From: Desulfovibrionaceae bacterium UBA3823
GTDB taxonomy: Bacteria; Desulfobacterota; Desulfovibrionia; Desulfovibrionales; Desulfovibrionaceae
NCBI GenBank assembly: GCA_002369295.1
Contig: DFDR01000024.1
Coordinates: 1 to 12,680, forward strand
Length of the DNA: 12,680 nt
Direction: 5' to 3'
Positions 6,569 through 12,680 of the stretch are shown here, one piece after another. How positions within the stretch are numbered: the stretch's first letter is position 1; each line of letters begins with the position of its first letter. Position numbers and translations under genes: made by a program. Under the pieces are notes generated by a model. The model was given only the letters and a program-made list of their open reading frames with translations. It had not been told where the DNA came from and did no database searches.

Positions 6569-7519
6569 TCAGATGCCGGCCCAGCTGATGGCGGCCATCC
6601 AGGCCGGCACCGTCAGCATGGCCAGCAGGGTTGACGTGGCAACGGCGATGCTCGCAAACTCCTTGTCTGCGCCGTAGTAGGCCGCGAAGAGGGCCATGTT
6701 GGCCATGCAGGGCAGGCTCGACTGGATGACGAAGACCTGGGAGGCCAGGCGCTCGAGCGGGAGCAGCCAGAGGCAGCCGAGCAAAAGGCAGGGCGCCGCG
6801 GCAAGGCGCATGCAGAGGAGGAGAACGGCGTCCCTGCCCACGGAAATGCGCTTCCAGTCGATGCGCTCCAGGGCGATGCCGATGTAGAGCAGGGCGAGGG
6901 GCGTCGTGAGGCTGCCGAGCAGAACGCAGGATCGGAGAAGGTTGTTCGGCACCGGCACGTCGAGCAGGACGACGGCTATGCCGGCCAGAAGGCCCCTCAG
7001 GGGCGGGGAGATGGCGCGGGAGAGGATCTCGCGCTTCGTGAGGCGCCTGTCCTTGTGCAGTCCTTCCCTGGCGAGGCACCAGTTGCCAATGGTCCAGAAG
7101 AAGGTGGTGTTGCCGAAGAAGTAGAGGATGACGTAGGTGATGGCCGGGCCGCCGAAGAGGGCCTCGTTCACGGGAATGCCGATGAAGAGGGTGTTCGACA
7201 CCGAGGCCGCGACGCCGAAGAGCAGGCGGTGGCGCCGGTCGACGCGGAAGATCCAGGCGACGGCCAGCGCCAGGACGAAGGTGGCGAGGACGCTCCCCAG
7301 CGGAACGGCGGAGTTCCTGATGAGCTCGAGGAACTGGTCGTGCTTGAAGTGCGTCACCACCTGGCCGAAGAGAAAGGGGGGAATGGCAACGACGGTGACG
7401 AGCTTCGGAATGAAGATCTCCGTGTCCCGCGAAACCCAGCCGGCCCGGCTGACGAGATAGCCGACGGCGCACAGGAGCGTGATGCTCGCCATGCTGCCCA
7501 GAGCGCTGAGGAAGACCAT
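6569..7519 (-). CDS. AEC (auxin efflux carrier) family transporter
   Basis: This inner-membrane carrier has 316 residues, the normal length for the bacterial AEC family, whose members include malate and other organic-acid permeases. It is hydrophobic throughout, with about ten predicted membrane segments in two halves joined by a charged loop near LHKDRRLTKREILSR. VSNTLFIGIPVNEALFG and the C-terminal SSLPCMANMALFAAYYGADK match the conserved Asn/Gly/Pro crossover regions typical of AEC proteins. The ATG at 7519 has AAGGGGGG upstream on the minus strand. It lies 30 bases downstream of the HU/IHF-like gene and 19 bases upstream of the next gene, indicating one transcript. The substrate is not determined by the sequence; a dicarboxylate or amino acid is plausible from the family. 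Confidence 0.88.
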   Translation of the reverse strand: MVFLSALGSMASITLLCAVGYLVSRAGWVSRDTEIFIPKLVTVVAIPPFLFGQVVTHFKHDQFLELIRNSAVPLGSVLATFVLALAVAWIFRVDRRHRLLFGVAASVSNTLFIGIPVNEALFGGPAITYVILYFFGNTTFFWTIGNWCLAREGLHKDRRLTKREILSRAISPPLRGLLAGIAVVLLDVPVPNNLLRSCVLLGSLTTPLALLYIGIALERIDWKRISVGRDAVLLLCMRLAAAPCLLLGCLWLLPLERLASQVFVIQSSLPCMANMALFAAYYGADKEFASIAVATSTLLAMLTVPAWMAAISWAGI

Positions 7520-7549
7520 GGGGCGCCCCCCTTGGCGGATGCGGAAGGC

Positions 7550-7867
7550 TTAGGCCTTGCCGGGTCCGTCCTCCTGGCCTGCTTCGGGCTGGGGCCTGTT
7601 GACGTGCTCGGAGAGGTCCTTGCCTGCCTTGAAGAAGGGCAGGCGCTTGGGCGGCACCACGACGGTCTCGCCCGTCATGGGGTTCCTGCCGATGTAGCCC
7701 TTGTATTCCTTGGGCTGCCAGGAGCAGAAGCCGCGTATCTCCACGCGGTCGCCGCGAAGCAGGGCGTCGGCAAGGGCCTTGAAGAAGGCATCGACGACCC
7801 TGGTGGACTCCTCCACGGGTATCCCCTGCGTTTCGGCCAGCTGGTAGTACAGATCGCTTTTGTTCAT
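7550..7867 (-). CDS. HU/IHF family DNA-binding protein
   Basis: This 105-residue nucleoid-associated protein acts as a dimer that bends DNA. MNKSDLYYQLAETQGIPVEE forms the N-terminal helices. VEIRGFCSWQPKEYKGYIGR corresponds to the beta-ribbon start, where the family has GFGxF and then a basic arm. GRNPMTGETVVVPPKRLPFF contains the RNPxTGE arm with the intercalating Pro and the conserved PxFKxGKxL end. The last residues, from about 92, are a short polar tail. The arm reads more like IHF than classical HU. The ATG at 7867 is chosen because everything upstream in the frame is non-homologous and GGAG lies about ten bases before it. It is the first gene of a minus-strand unit with the AEC transporter and a promoter candidate at 7988-8016. 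Confidence 0.92.
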   Translation of the reverse strand: MNKSDLYYQLAETQGIPVEESTRVVDAFFKALADALLRGDRVEIRGFCSWQPKEYKGYIGRNPMTGETVVVPPKRLPFFKAGKDLSEHVNRPQPEAGQEDGPGKA

Positions 7868-7987
7868 GGCTCGTGGGCTCCGTTCTGCGCGTGGGCGCAG
7901 GATGGACGTCGCTCCTCCTGGGATGGATTCCTTCTCCCTTGCCGGGCCTTGCCGGGAAACGGACGCAGGCGTTGCAGGGGAAGGCCT

Positions 7988-8016
7988 ATAGTAGCGGGGA
8001 TGGGGCTCTGGGGCAA
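7988..8016 (-). promoter_or_regulatory. Candidate sigma-70-type promoter for the HU/IHF-like gene
   Basis: Read on the minus strand, TTGCCC (8016-8011) and TACTAT (7993-7988) are separated by exactly 17 bases. Each hexamer matches the consensus at four of six positions. Transcription would start near 7980, leaving a leader of about 110 bases before the ATG at 7867. The site faces away from the metY promoter in the same divergent region. Confidence 0.5.
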
Positions 8017-8057
8017 GGGCATGGAACGGCAAAAAACAGGATGCGGCGCCTTTGCTG

Positions 8058-8086
8058 TTGACGGGGCGACCCTTCTTCGTCAAGAT
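8058..8086 (+). promoter_or_regulatory. Candidate sigma-70-type promoter for metY
   Basis: TTGACG at 8058-8063 is five of six to the -35 consensus. A 17-base spacer leads to CAAGAT at 8081-8086, which is only three of six to the -10 consensus. The start would fall near 8093, at the left edge of a large palindrome. The weak -10 with a good -35 is compatible with regulated transcription. Confidence 0.45.
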
Positions 8087-8093
8087 GTCGATG

Positions 8094-8116
8094 AAACATA
8101 GTAAATTACTAAGTTT
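8094..8116. promoter_or_regulatory. 23-base AT-rich palindrome, candidate operator at the metY start site
   Basis: The core TAGTAAATTACTA at 8099-8111 is a perfect palindrome with a central A. It extends outward as AAAC (8094-8097) against GTTT (8113-8116), with one mismatched pair (8098/8112). This makes 10 matching base pairs in a two-fold symmetric site. It is very AT-rich within GC-rich DNA and sits at the predicted transcription start, the position expected for a repressor site. I do not recognise the motif. As RNA it could also form a weak hairpin. Confidence 0.5.
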
Positions 8117-8166
8117 TAATTTCCCTGCTTCTGCGCATCCGCCCGGTGCCCGCGGGCAAGCCGGCC

Positions 8167-8192
8167 GGCGCCGGAGCAGGCGCCTCAGGAGG
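8167..8192 (+). promoter_or_regulatory. Hairpin beside the metY ribosome-binding site
   Basis: GGCGCC at 8167-8172 pairs with GGCGCC at 8179-8184 around a six-base loop. It ends two bases before the strong Shine-Dalgarno AGGAGG (8187-8192), which is nine bases from the ATG. A stable stem this close could affect ribosome loading. No known SAM or SAH riboswitch core was recognised in the leader. Confidence 0.35.
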
Positions 8193-8201
8193 ATTCCGTC
8201 C

Positions 8202-9485
8202 ATGTCGCCCCTGCATTTTGAAACGCTCCAGATCCACGCTGGCCAGACGTCGCCCGAAAGCGCCTTCGGCGCCAGGGCTGTGCCCATCTACCAGACCACG
8301 TCCTATGTCTTCAGTTCCTGCGCCGATGCCGAGGCCCGCTTCGGCCTCAAGGCGCCGGGCTGCATCTACGGGCGCCTGACCAATCCCACCCAGGAGGTCC
8401 TCGAGCGGCGCATGGCGGCCCTCGACGGCGGCGTGGGCGCCCTTGCCACGGCAAGCGGCGCCAGCGCCATTCTGCTCGCCCTGCAGGGCCTTGCGCCCGC
8501 AGGCTCCCACATCGTCGCCCAGCGCGGCGTCTACGGGGGCACCTACAACCTGCTTGCCAGCACCTTGCCCCGCCAGGGCGTTGCGACGACCTTCGTGGAC
8601 GCCTCGCGCCTCGGCGAAGTGGAGGCCGCCATCACCGAAAGGACCCGCGCCGTCTACGTGGAGACCATGGGCAATCCCTGCTCGGACGTCATGGACATCG
8701 AGGCCCTGGCGGCCCTGGCCCACAGGCACGGACTGCCGCTGGTCGTGGACAACACCTTCGCCACGCCCTGTCTGCTCCGTCCGGCAGAGCTCGGCGCCGA
8801 CGTGGTGGTCTACTCCGCCACCAAGTTTCTGGCAGGCCACGGCACGAGCCTTGCCGGCATCGTCGTGGACGCGGGCTCCTTCGACTTTGCGGCCTCGGGG
8901 CGCTACCCCTGGCTCACGGAGCCGGATCCCTCCTACCACGGGACGAGCTTCGCGAAGCTGGCAGGCAGGGCGGCCTTCATCGCCTACCTGCGCGCCCAGC
9001 TCCTGCGGGACGAGGGGCCCTGCATCTCGCCTTTCAACGCCTTCCTGGTCCTGCAGGGCCTCGAAACGCTCTCCCTGCGCGTGGAGCGCCACGTGGAAAA
9101 CGCCCTCAAGGTGGTTTCCTTCCTGCAGGGACGGCCCGAAGTGGAGCGCATCCACCATCCCTCGCTGCCCGATTCGCCAAGCCACGCCCTCTACGAGCGC
9201 CTCTTCCCCAGGGGGGCGGGCTCCATCTTCCTCGTTGATCTCAAGGGCGGAGCCGGGGCTGCCAGGAAGTTCATCGATGCGCTCAGACTCTTTTCGCTGC
9301 TCGCCAACGTGGCCGACATGAAGAGCCTTGCCATCCACCCCGCCTCGACCACGCACGCGCAGGTGCCCGAGGCGGAGCTTGCCAAGGCCGGCATCTCCCA
9401 GGGGTCGGTGCGCCTGTCCATAGGCTGCGAGCACGCCGACGACATCATCGCCGACCTCAGGCAGGCCTTCGAGGCCCTTGCCTAA
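8202..9485 (+). CDS. metY: O-acetylhomoserine sulfhydrylase (Cys/Met metabolism PLP enzyme)
   Basis: This 427-residue, PLP-dependent cytoplasmic enzyme condenses O-acetylhomoserine with sulfide to homocysteine, the direct-sulfhydrylation route to methionine. HFETLQIHAGQ and PIYQTTSYVF open the protein as in the family. YGRLTNPTQEVLERR supplies the phosphate-binding Tyr/Arg region. VVDNTFATPCLLRP has the cofactor-ring Asp, and VYSATKFLAGHGTS contains the Schiff-base Lys at residue 208. SIGCEHADDIIADLRQAF closes the protein in the usual way. The length of about 430 and the insert YPWLTEPDPSYHG favour O-acetylhomoserine sulfhydrylase over cystathionine gamma-synthase or lyase (about 380-400). 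The ATG at 8202 is set by AGGAGG nine bases upstream and by homology beginning there, although the frame stays open upstream. Cysteine synthase follows 126 bases downstream, so both sulfide-fixing steps are clustered. Confidence 0.93.
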   Translation: MSPLHFETLQIHAGQTSPESAFGARAVPIYQTTSYVFSSCADAEARFGLKAPGCIYGRLTNPTQEVLERRMAALDGGVGALATASGASAILLALQGLAPAGSHIVAQRGVYGGTYNLLASTLPRQGVATTFVDASRLGEVEAAITERTRAVYVETMGNPCSDVMDIEALAALAHRHGLPLVVDNTFATPCLLRPAELGADVVVYSATKFLAGHGTSLAGIVVDAGSFDFAASGRYPWLTEPDPSYHGTSFAKLAGRAAFIAYLRAQLLRDEGPCISPFNAFLVLQGLETLSLRVERHVENALKVVSFLQGRPEVERIHHPSLPDSPSHALYERLFPRGAGSIFLVDLKGGAGAARKFIDALRLFSLLANVADMKSLAIHPASTTHAQVPEAELAKAGISQGSVRLSIGCEHADDIIADLRQAFEALA

Positions 9486-9530
9486 GATCTGCCTGCACCT
9501 TGCCCGCCTGCCGTGCCAGGGGCTACAAGA

Positions 9531-9564
9531 GGCGCAGGCGAAGGCCGTTCCGGCTTCCTGCGCC
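9531..9564 (+). other. Long imperfect hairpin between metY and cysK
   Basis: GGCGCAGG at 9531-9538 pairs perfectly with CCTGCGCC at 9557-9564. Inside, AAGGCCG and CGGCTT continue the stem with one bulged G, leaving a small loop near TTC. The structure begins 45 bases after the metY stop and ends 33 bases before the cysK ribosome-binding site. No T run follows, so it is not a standard terminator. It may stabilise metY RNA, mark a processing point, or attenuate cysK. Confidence 0.45.
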
Positions 9565-9611
9565 AGGCCGCGGGACGCAGGCCAGCCCTTCCGCAAAAGG
9601 AGAAAGAAACC

Positions 9612-10523
9612 GTGCTTGACAACGTGCTCGAAGCAGTGGGGAACACTCCCCTCCTGCACCTCGCCGGCCTCGATGCCGGCCTTCCCGGCAGCGTCTACGC
9701 GAAGCTCGAAAACCGCAATCCCGGCGGCTCCATCAAGGACCGCGTGGCCCTGCACCTTGTGCGGTCGGCCCTGTGCGACGGCTCCGTTGCCCCGGGCGGC
9801 ACCGTCCTGGAGGCGACGTCCGGCAACATGGGCATAGGCATAGCCCTGGCTGCCAGGGCCATGGGCCTCAAGGCCGTGCTCTGCATGCCCGAAACCATGA
9901 GCGTGGAGCGCCGCAAGCTCATGCAGGGCTTTGGCGCCGAAGTGGTGCTCACGCCCGGCGCCGAGGGCATGCAGGGCGCCATCGAGGCGTCGAAGCGCCT
10001 GGCGGCCGAGCGCGGGGGCTACATCGTCGGACAGTTCACCAATCCCCGGGCCGTGGAGGCCCACTACACGACCACGGGGCCCGAGATCTACGCGCAGACC
10101 GGGGGCCGCGTGGACTGCCTCGTGGCCGGCGTCGGCTCCGGATCCTCCATTTCCGGCACGGGCCGCTTCCTCAAGGAGCGCGTCAAGGGCTTCAAGGTCG
10201 TCGCCGTGGAGCCGGCCCTGAGTCCCGTGCTCTCCGGCGGCAGGCCCGGACCCCATCCCATCCAGGGCATAGGCGCAGGCTTCGTGCCGGACATCCTGGA
10301 CGTGAAGCTGCTCGACGAGATCATGACCATGGAAGGCGACGAAGCCATGGCCATGGCCCGCAGGCTCATGGGCGAGTGCGGCGTGAGCTGCGGCATCACC
10401 TCGGGCTGCAACGTCGCGGCAGCCCTGAAGCTAGCAGCCAGACCCGAGATGGAGGGCAGGCGCATCGTCACCTTCATCTGCGACACTGGCGAGCGCTACC
10501 TCTCCACGGCGCTCTTCGCCTAG
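9612..10523 (+). CDS. cysK: Cysteine synthase family PLP enzyme (O-acetylserine sulfhydrylase)
   Basis: This 303-residue fold-type II PLP enzyme is predicted to make cysteine from O-acetylserine and sulfide. Visible landmarks are [20 protein letters not shown] with the PLP Lys at residue 42, [14 protein letters not shown] (the substrate-binding loop), a phosphate loop [12 protein letters not shown] (residues 173-184), and [10 protein letters not shown] near the C terminus. The start is GTG 9612, with AAGGAG nine bases upstream and family similarity beginning at once; the frame is open further upstream but that part is not conserved. Two sites depart from the usual sequences: SGNTG reads SGNMG (Met73), and the GTGGT loop reads GSGSS. 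These could shift substrate preference to another activated serine or homoserine, so the exact reaction is less certain than the family. The neighbouring metY supports a role in sulfide assimilation. Confidence 0.9.
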   Translation: MLDNVLEAVGNTPLLHLAGLDAGLPGSVYAKLENRNPGGSIKDRVALHLVRSALCDGSVAPGGTVLEATSGNMGIGIALAARAMGLKAVLCMPETMSVERRKLMQGFGAEVVLTPGAEGMQGAIEASKRLAAERGGYIVGQFTNPRAVEAHYTTTGPEIYAQTGGRVDCLVAGVGSGSSISGTGRFLKERVKGFKVVAVEPALSPVLSGGRPGPHPIQGIGAGFVPDILDVKLLDEIMTMEGDEAMAMARRLMGECGVSCGITSGCNVAAALKLAARPEMEGRRIVTFICDTGERYLSTALFA

Positions 10524-10550
10524 ATCTGCAGGCGCCAGACGCCTTTTGCC

Positions 10551-10590
10551 GGACCGGCTTCCCTGGCTCCTGTCCCGGGGAAGCCGGTCC
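10551..10590 (+). terminator. Terminator-like hairpin after cysK
   Basis: GGACCGGCTTCCC at 10551-10563 is the exact reverse complement of GGGAAGCCGGTCC at 10578-10590, a 13-bp perfect stem with a 14-base loop, 27 bases after the cysK stop. The following TTCTGG is a poor U tract, so termination may be partial or assisted by Rho. It separates the metY-cysK unit from copA. Confidence 0.6.
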
Positions 10591-10645
10591 TTCTGGCTTC
10601 TGGGAGCGGTCTGCGCCAGGGGTTGCGCCGGCAGGAGCGCGGGCT

Positions 10646-10667
10646 TTGAAACGAAATTCGTTTTCAA
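10646..10667. promoter_or_regulatory. Imperfect palindrome upstream of the copA promoter, candidate operator
   Basis: A core ACGAA-A-TTCGT (10651-10661) is extended by TTGAA on the left and TTTCAA on the right with one extra T, giving a near-symmetric site of about 22 bases. It is AT-rich and lies just upstream of the -35 hexamer. A metal-responsive or Fur-like regulator is possible. The motif does not match the CueR consensus that I know. Confidence 0.4.
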
Positions 10668-10672
10668 GTTTT

Positions 10673-10701
10673 TTGACAATCCAGGCCCGCTGCCGTACAA
10701 G
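10673..10701 (+). promoter_or_regulatory. Sigma-70-type promoter for copA
   Basis: A perfect TTGACA at 10673-10678 is followed, after exactly 17 bases, by TACAAG at 10696-10701, four of six to the -10 consensus. The start would be near 10708, leaving a leader of about 50 bases. The spacing is the constitutive 17 rather than the 19-20 typical of MerR-family copper promoters. Confidence 0.6.
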
Positions 10702-10758
10702 CCTCAAGGGCGGTGCGTCCAGTCTCCCGCAGGCTGTGGCGCAGGCCAAGGAGTCAGC

Positions 10759-12680
10759 ATGGAAAAGTTTACAGTGACGGGCATGAGCTGCGCTGCCTGC
10801 CAGGCCAGGGTGGAGCGGGCCGTTTCGGCCGTGCCCGGCGTGGCCAGCTGCTCGGTGAGCCTGTTGACGAATACGCTCGGCGTGGAGGGCACGGCAAGCG
10901 CGGCTGCCATCGTCAAGGCGGTTGCGGACGCCGGCTACGGCGCTTCGCCCAAGGGTGCCGGGGCGCAGGGGCAGGCCCAGGGCGCCGACGATCCCCTCGC
11001 CGACCGCGAAACCCCTGTCCTCAAGAGGCGCCTTGCCTGGTCCCTCGCCTATCTTGCTCCGCTCATGTACTGCTCCATGGGGCACATGATGCTGGGCTGG
11101 CCCCTGCCCGCCTTCTTCGACGGCAACCCCCCGGCACTGGGCCTGCTCCAGCTGCTCCTGGCAGCGGCCGTCATGATCGTCAACAGCAAGTTCTTTGCCG
11201 TCGGCTTCAAGGGCGCGCTCAAGGGCGCCCCCAACATGGACACGCTCGTGGCCTTGGGATCGGCCGCCTCCTTCGGCTGGAGCTCCCTTGTGCTCTTCGC
11301 CATGACCCGGGCGCAGGCGGACGGCAGCGGAGCCCTCGCCGCAGAAGGGCTGCACGACCTCTACTTCGAGTCGGCGGCCATGATCCTCGCGCTCATCACC
11401 GTGGGGAAGATGCTCGAGGCGCGCAGCAAGGGCAAGACCACCAGCGCCCTCAAGAGCCTCATGGCCCTGGCGCCCCGCAGGGCCTTCGTCGTCAGGGACG
11501 GACGGGAAGCCGAGATCGCCGTGGAGGAGGTGCGGGTGGGCGACGTCTTCGTCGTGCGTCCCGGCGCCAGCATTCCCGTGGACGGCATCGTCGAGGAGGG
11601 CGCCAGCGCCGTCGACGAGTCGGCCCTGACGGGCGAGAGCATTCCCGTGGACAAGGCGCCGGGCGATGCCGTTTCGGCTGCCACCGTCAACCAGTCGGGC
11701 TTCCTGCGCTGCCGGGCTGAGCGCGTCGGCGAAGACACGGCCCTTGCCCAGATCATCCAGATGGTGAGCGACGCCGCGGCCACCAAGGCCCCCATTGCCA
11801 AGGTCGCAGACCGCGTCTCCGGCATCTTCGTGCCCGCCGTCATCGCCGTTGCCGCCGTGACGACGGCAGGCTGGCTTGCCGCCGGCCAGGATCTCTCCTT
11901 CGCCCTGGCCAGGGGCATCGCGGTTCTCGTCATCAGCTGTCCCTGCGCCCTCGGCCTCGCCACGCCTGTCGCCATCATGGTGGGCAGCGGCCTTGGCGCC
12001 AGAAACGGCATGCTCTTCAAGACGGCCGTCTCTCTCGAACAGGCCGGCAAGACGGAGATCGTCGTCCTCGACAAGACGGGCACCATCACCCGCGGCGAAC
12101 CTGCCGCAACGGACGTTCTGCCGGCAGAGGGCGTTTCGGAGGAGGAACTCCTCGCGCTGGCCTCTGCCCTGGAGCGTCGCTCCGAACATCCCCTGGCCAA
12201 GGGAATCGCAGCTCTGGCCGAGGCTAGGGGGCTGGTGCCTGCCGAGGTGGAGGACTTCGAGGCTCTGCCGGGCCTGGGGCTGCGGGCGAAGCTTGGGGGA
12301 AGCGCGCTTGCCGGCGGAAGCCTTGCCTTCATTGCCGCGTCCTGCCCCCTTCCCGACGGTGCGCGGCGCAGTGCCGAAAAGCTTGCCGGCCAGGGCAAGA
12401 CCCCGCTCTGCTTTGCCAGGGACGGGCGCTTTCTCGGGCTTGTGGCCGTGGCCGACGTCATCAAGGAAGACAGCGCCCGCGCCGTGCAGGAACTCAAGAA
12501 CATGGGCCTCTACACCGTCATGCTCACGGGCGACAACGAAAGGACGGCCAGAGCCGTTGCCGCCCAGGCCGGCGTGGACGAGGTCATTGCCGGCGTGCGT
12601 CCCGACGGCAAGGAGGCCGTGATCCGCAGGCTGCAGGAGAGCGGCAAGGTCGCCATGGTGGGCGATGGCATCAACGACGC
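10759..12680 (+). CDS. copA: Copper-exporting P1B-type ATPase (CopA), truncated by the window end
   Basis: This inner-membrane P-type ATPase pumps Cu+ out of the cytoplasm at the cost of ATP. The visible 640 residues include one N-terminal metal-binding domain with GMSCAAC (Cys11, Cys14), the actuator motif LTGES (291-294), the transport-site CPC in helix 6 ([11 protein letters not shown], Cys394-Pro-Cys396), the phosphorylation motif DKTGTIT with Asp438, SEHPL in the nucleotide domain (475-479), and GDGIND beginning at residue 635, where the window stops. The CPC motif and [10 protein letters not shown] favour the Cu+ subgroup. The last two helices with their metal ligands (family YN and MxxSS) are not visible. 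The ATG at 10759 has AAGGAG five bases upstream. It has its own promoter, a candidate operator and an upstream hairpin terminator, so it is likely controlled separately from cysK. Confidence 0.95.
   Translation, partial: MEKFTVTGMSCAACQARVERAVSAVPGVASCSVSLLTNTLGVEGTASAAAIVKAVADAGYGASPKGAGAQGQAQGADDPLADRETPVLKRRLAWSLAYLAPLMYCSMGHMMLGWPLPAFFDGNPPALGLLQLLLAAAVMIVNSKFFAVGFKGALKGAPNMDTLVALGSAASFGWSSLVLFAMTRAQADGSGALAAEGLHDLYFESAAMILALITVGKMLEARSKGKTTSALKSLMALAPRRAFVVRDGREAEIAVEEVRVGDVFVVRPGASIPVDGIVEEGASAVDESALTGESIPVDKAPGDAVSAATVNQSGFLRCRAERVGEDTALAQIIQMVSDAAATKAPIAKVADRVSGIFVPAVIAVAAVTTAGWLAAGQDLSFALARGIAVLVISCPCALGLATPVAIMVGSGLGARNGMLFKTAVSLEQAGKTEIVVLDKTGTITRGEPAATDVLPAEGVSEEELLALASALERRSEHPLAKGIAALAEARGLVPAEVEDFEALPGLGLRAKLGGSALAGGSLAFIAASCPLPDGARRSAEKLAGQGKTPLCFARDGRFLGLVAVADVIKEDSARAVQELKNMGLYTVMLTGDNERTARAVAAQAGVDEVIAGVRPDGKEAVIRRLQESGKVAMVGDGIND

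Noticed and set aside
7868..8201. A SAM or SAH riboswitch ahead of metY
   Set aside because: I looked for conserved cores and long pairing helices and found only a short stem by the ribosome-binding site and an AT-rich palindrome better explained as a protein site.
8109..10256. A 715-codon open frame on the minus strand opposite metY and cysK
   Set aside because: It is low in complexity, His/Gly/Ala/Arg-rich, and lies opposite two unmistakable PLP enzymes; stop codons are scarce there because of GC-rich codon use.
10474..12189. A 571-codon minus-strand open frame opposite copA and its leader
   Set aside because: copA on the + strand carries every P1B ATPase motif in order; the antisense translation has none and crosses the copA promoter region.

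Overview
The window is a GC-rich bacterial chromosome segment with a short AT-rich transposase remnant at its left end. The gene content suggests a sulfate-reducing deltaproteobacterium of the Desulfovibrio type: split mannose-family PTS genes, an HU/IHF-like protein, and O-acetylhomoserine sulfhydrylase next to cysteine synthase and a copper ATPase. This assignment is an inference from gene content and codon use; no rRNA or other phylogenetic marker is present.

Layout. (1) Positions 1-777 hold the C-terminal half of an IS1634-like (IS4-superfamily) transposase in very AT-rich DNA. It is broken by a frameshift and two in-frame stops and joins GC-rich DNA at about 733. (2) 778-1040 is a leader with inverted repeats and a candidate sigma-54 promoter (TGGCAC with GC ten bases after GG). 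(3) 1041-2709 encodes mannose-family PTS IIA, IIB and IIC on the + strand. IIC is split by a run of nine T's that forms a U UUU UUG slippery heptamer in the zero frame. No IID, HPr or Enzyme I gene is in the window. (4) 2746-5226, minus strand: a DHA2-type MFS exporter preceded by a protein I do not recognise. (5) 5518-7867, minus strand: a compact set, transcribed in the order HU/IHF-like protein, AEC-family transporter, unrecognised protein. (6) 7868-8201 is a divergent regulatory region with a minus-strand promoter for the HU-like gene and a 23-base near-perfect AT-rich palindrome beside a promoter for the + strand gene. (7) 8202-10523: O-acetylhomoserine sulfhydrylase and cysteine synthase, both fixing sulfide into amino acids, with a hairpin between them. 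(8) A terminator-like hairpin, a sigma-70-type promoter with a candidate operator, then a CopA-type Cu+ ATPase that runs off the right end at its GDGIND motif.

How the parts relate. The PTS cluster would phosphorylate and import or sense a hexose only if IIC is made by frameshifting and IID is supplied elsewhere; otherwise it is decaying or regulatory. The metY-cysK pair forms homocysteine and cysteine from sulfide. The copper pump follows behind a terminator and its own promoter and looks independently controlled. I see no clearly new multi-gene system. The strongest leads are the T9 frameshift in IIC, the palindrome ahead of metY, and the altered substrate and phosphate loops in the cysteine synthase.
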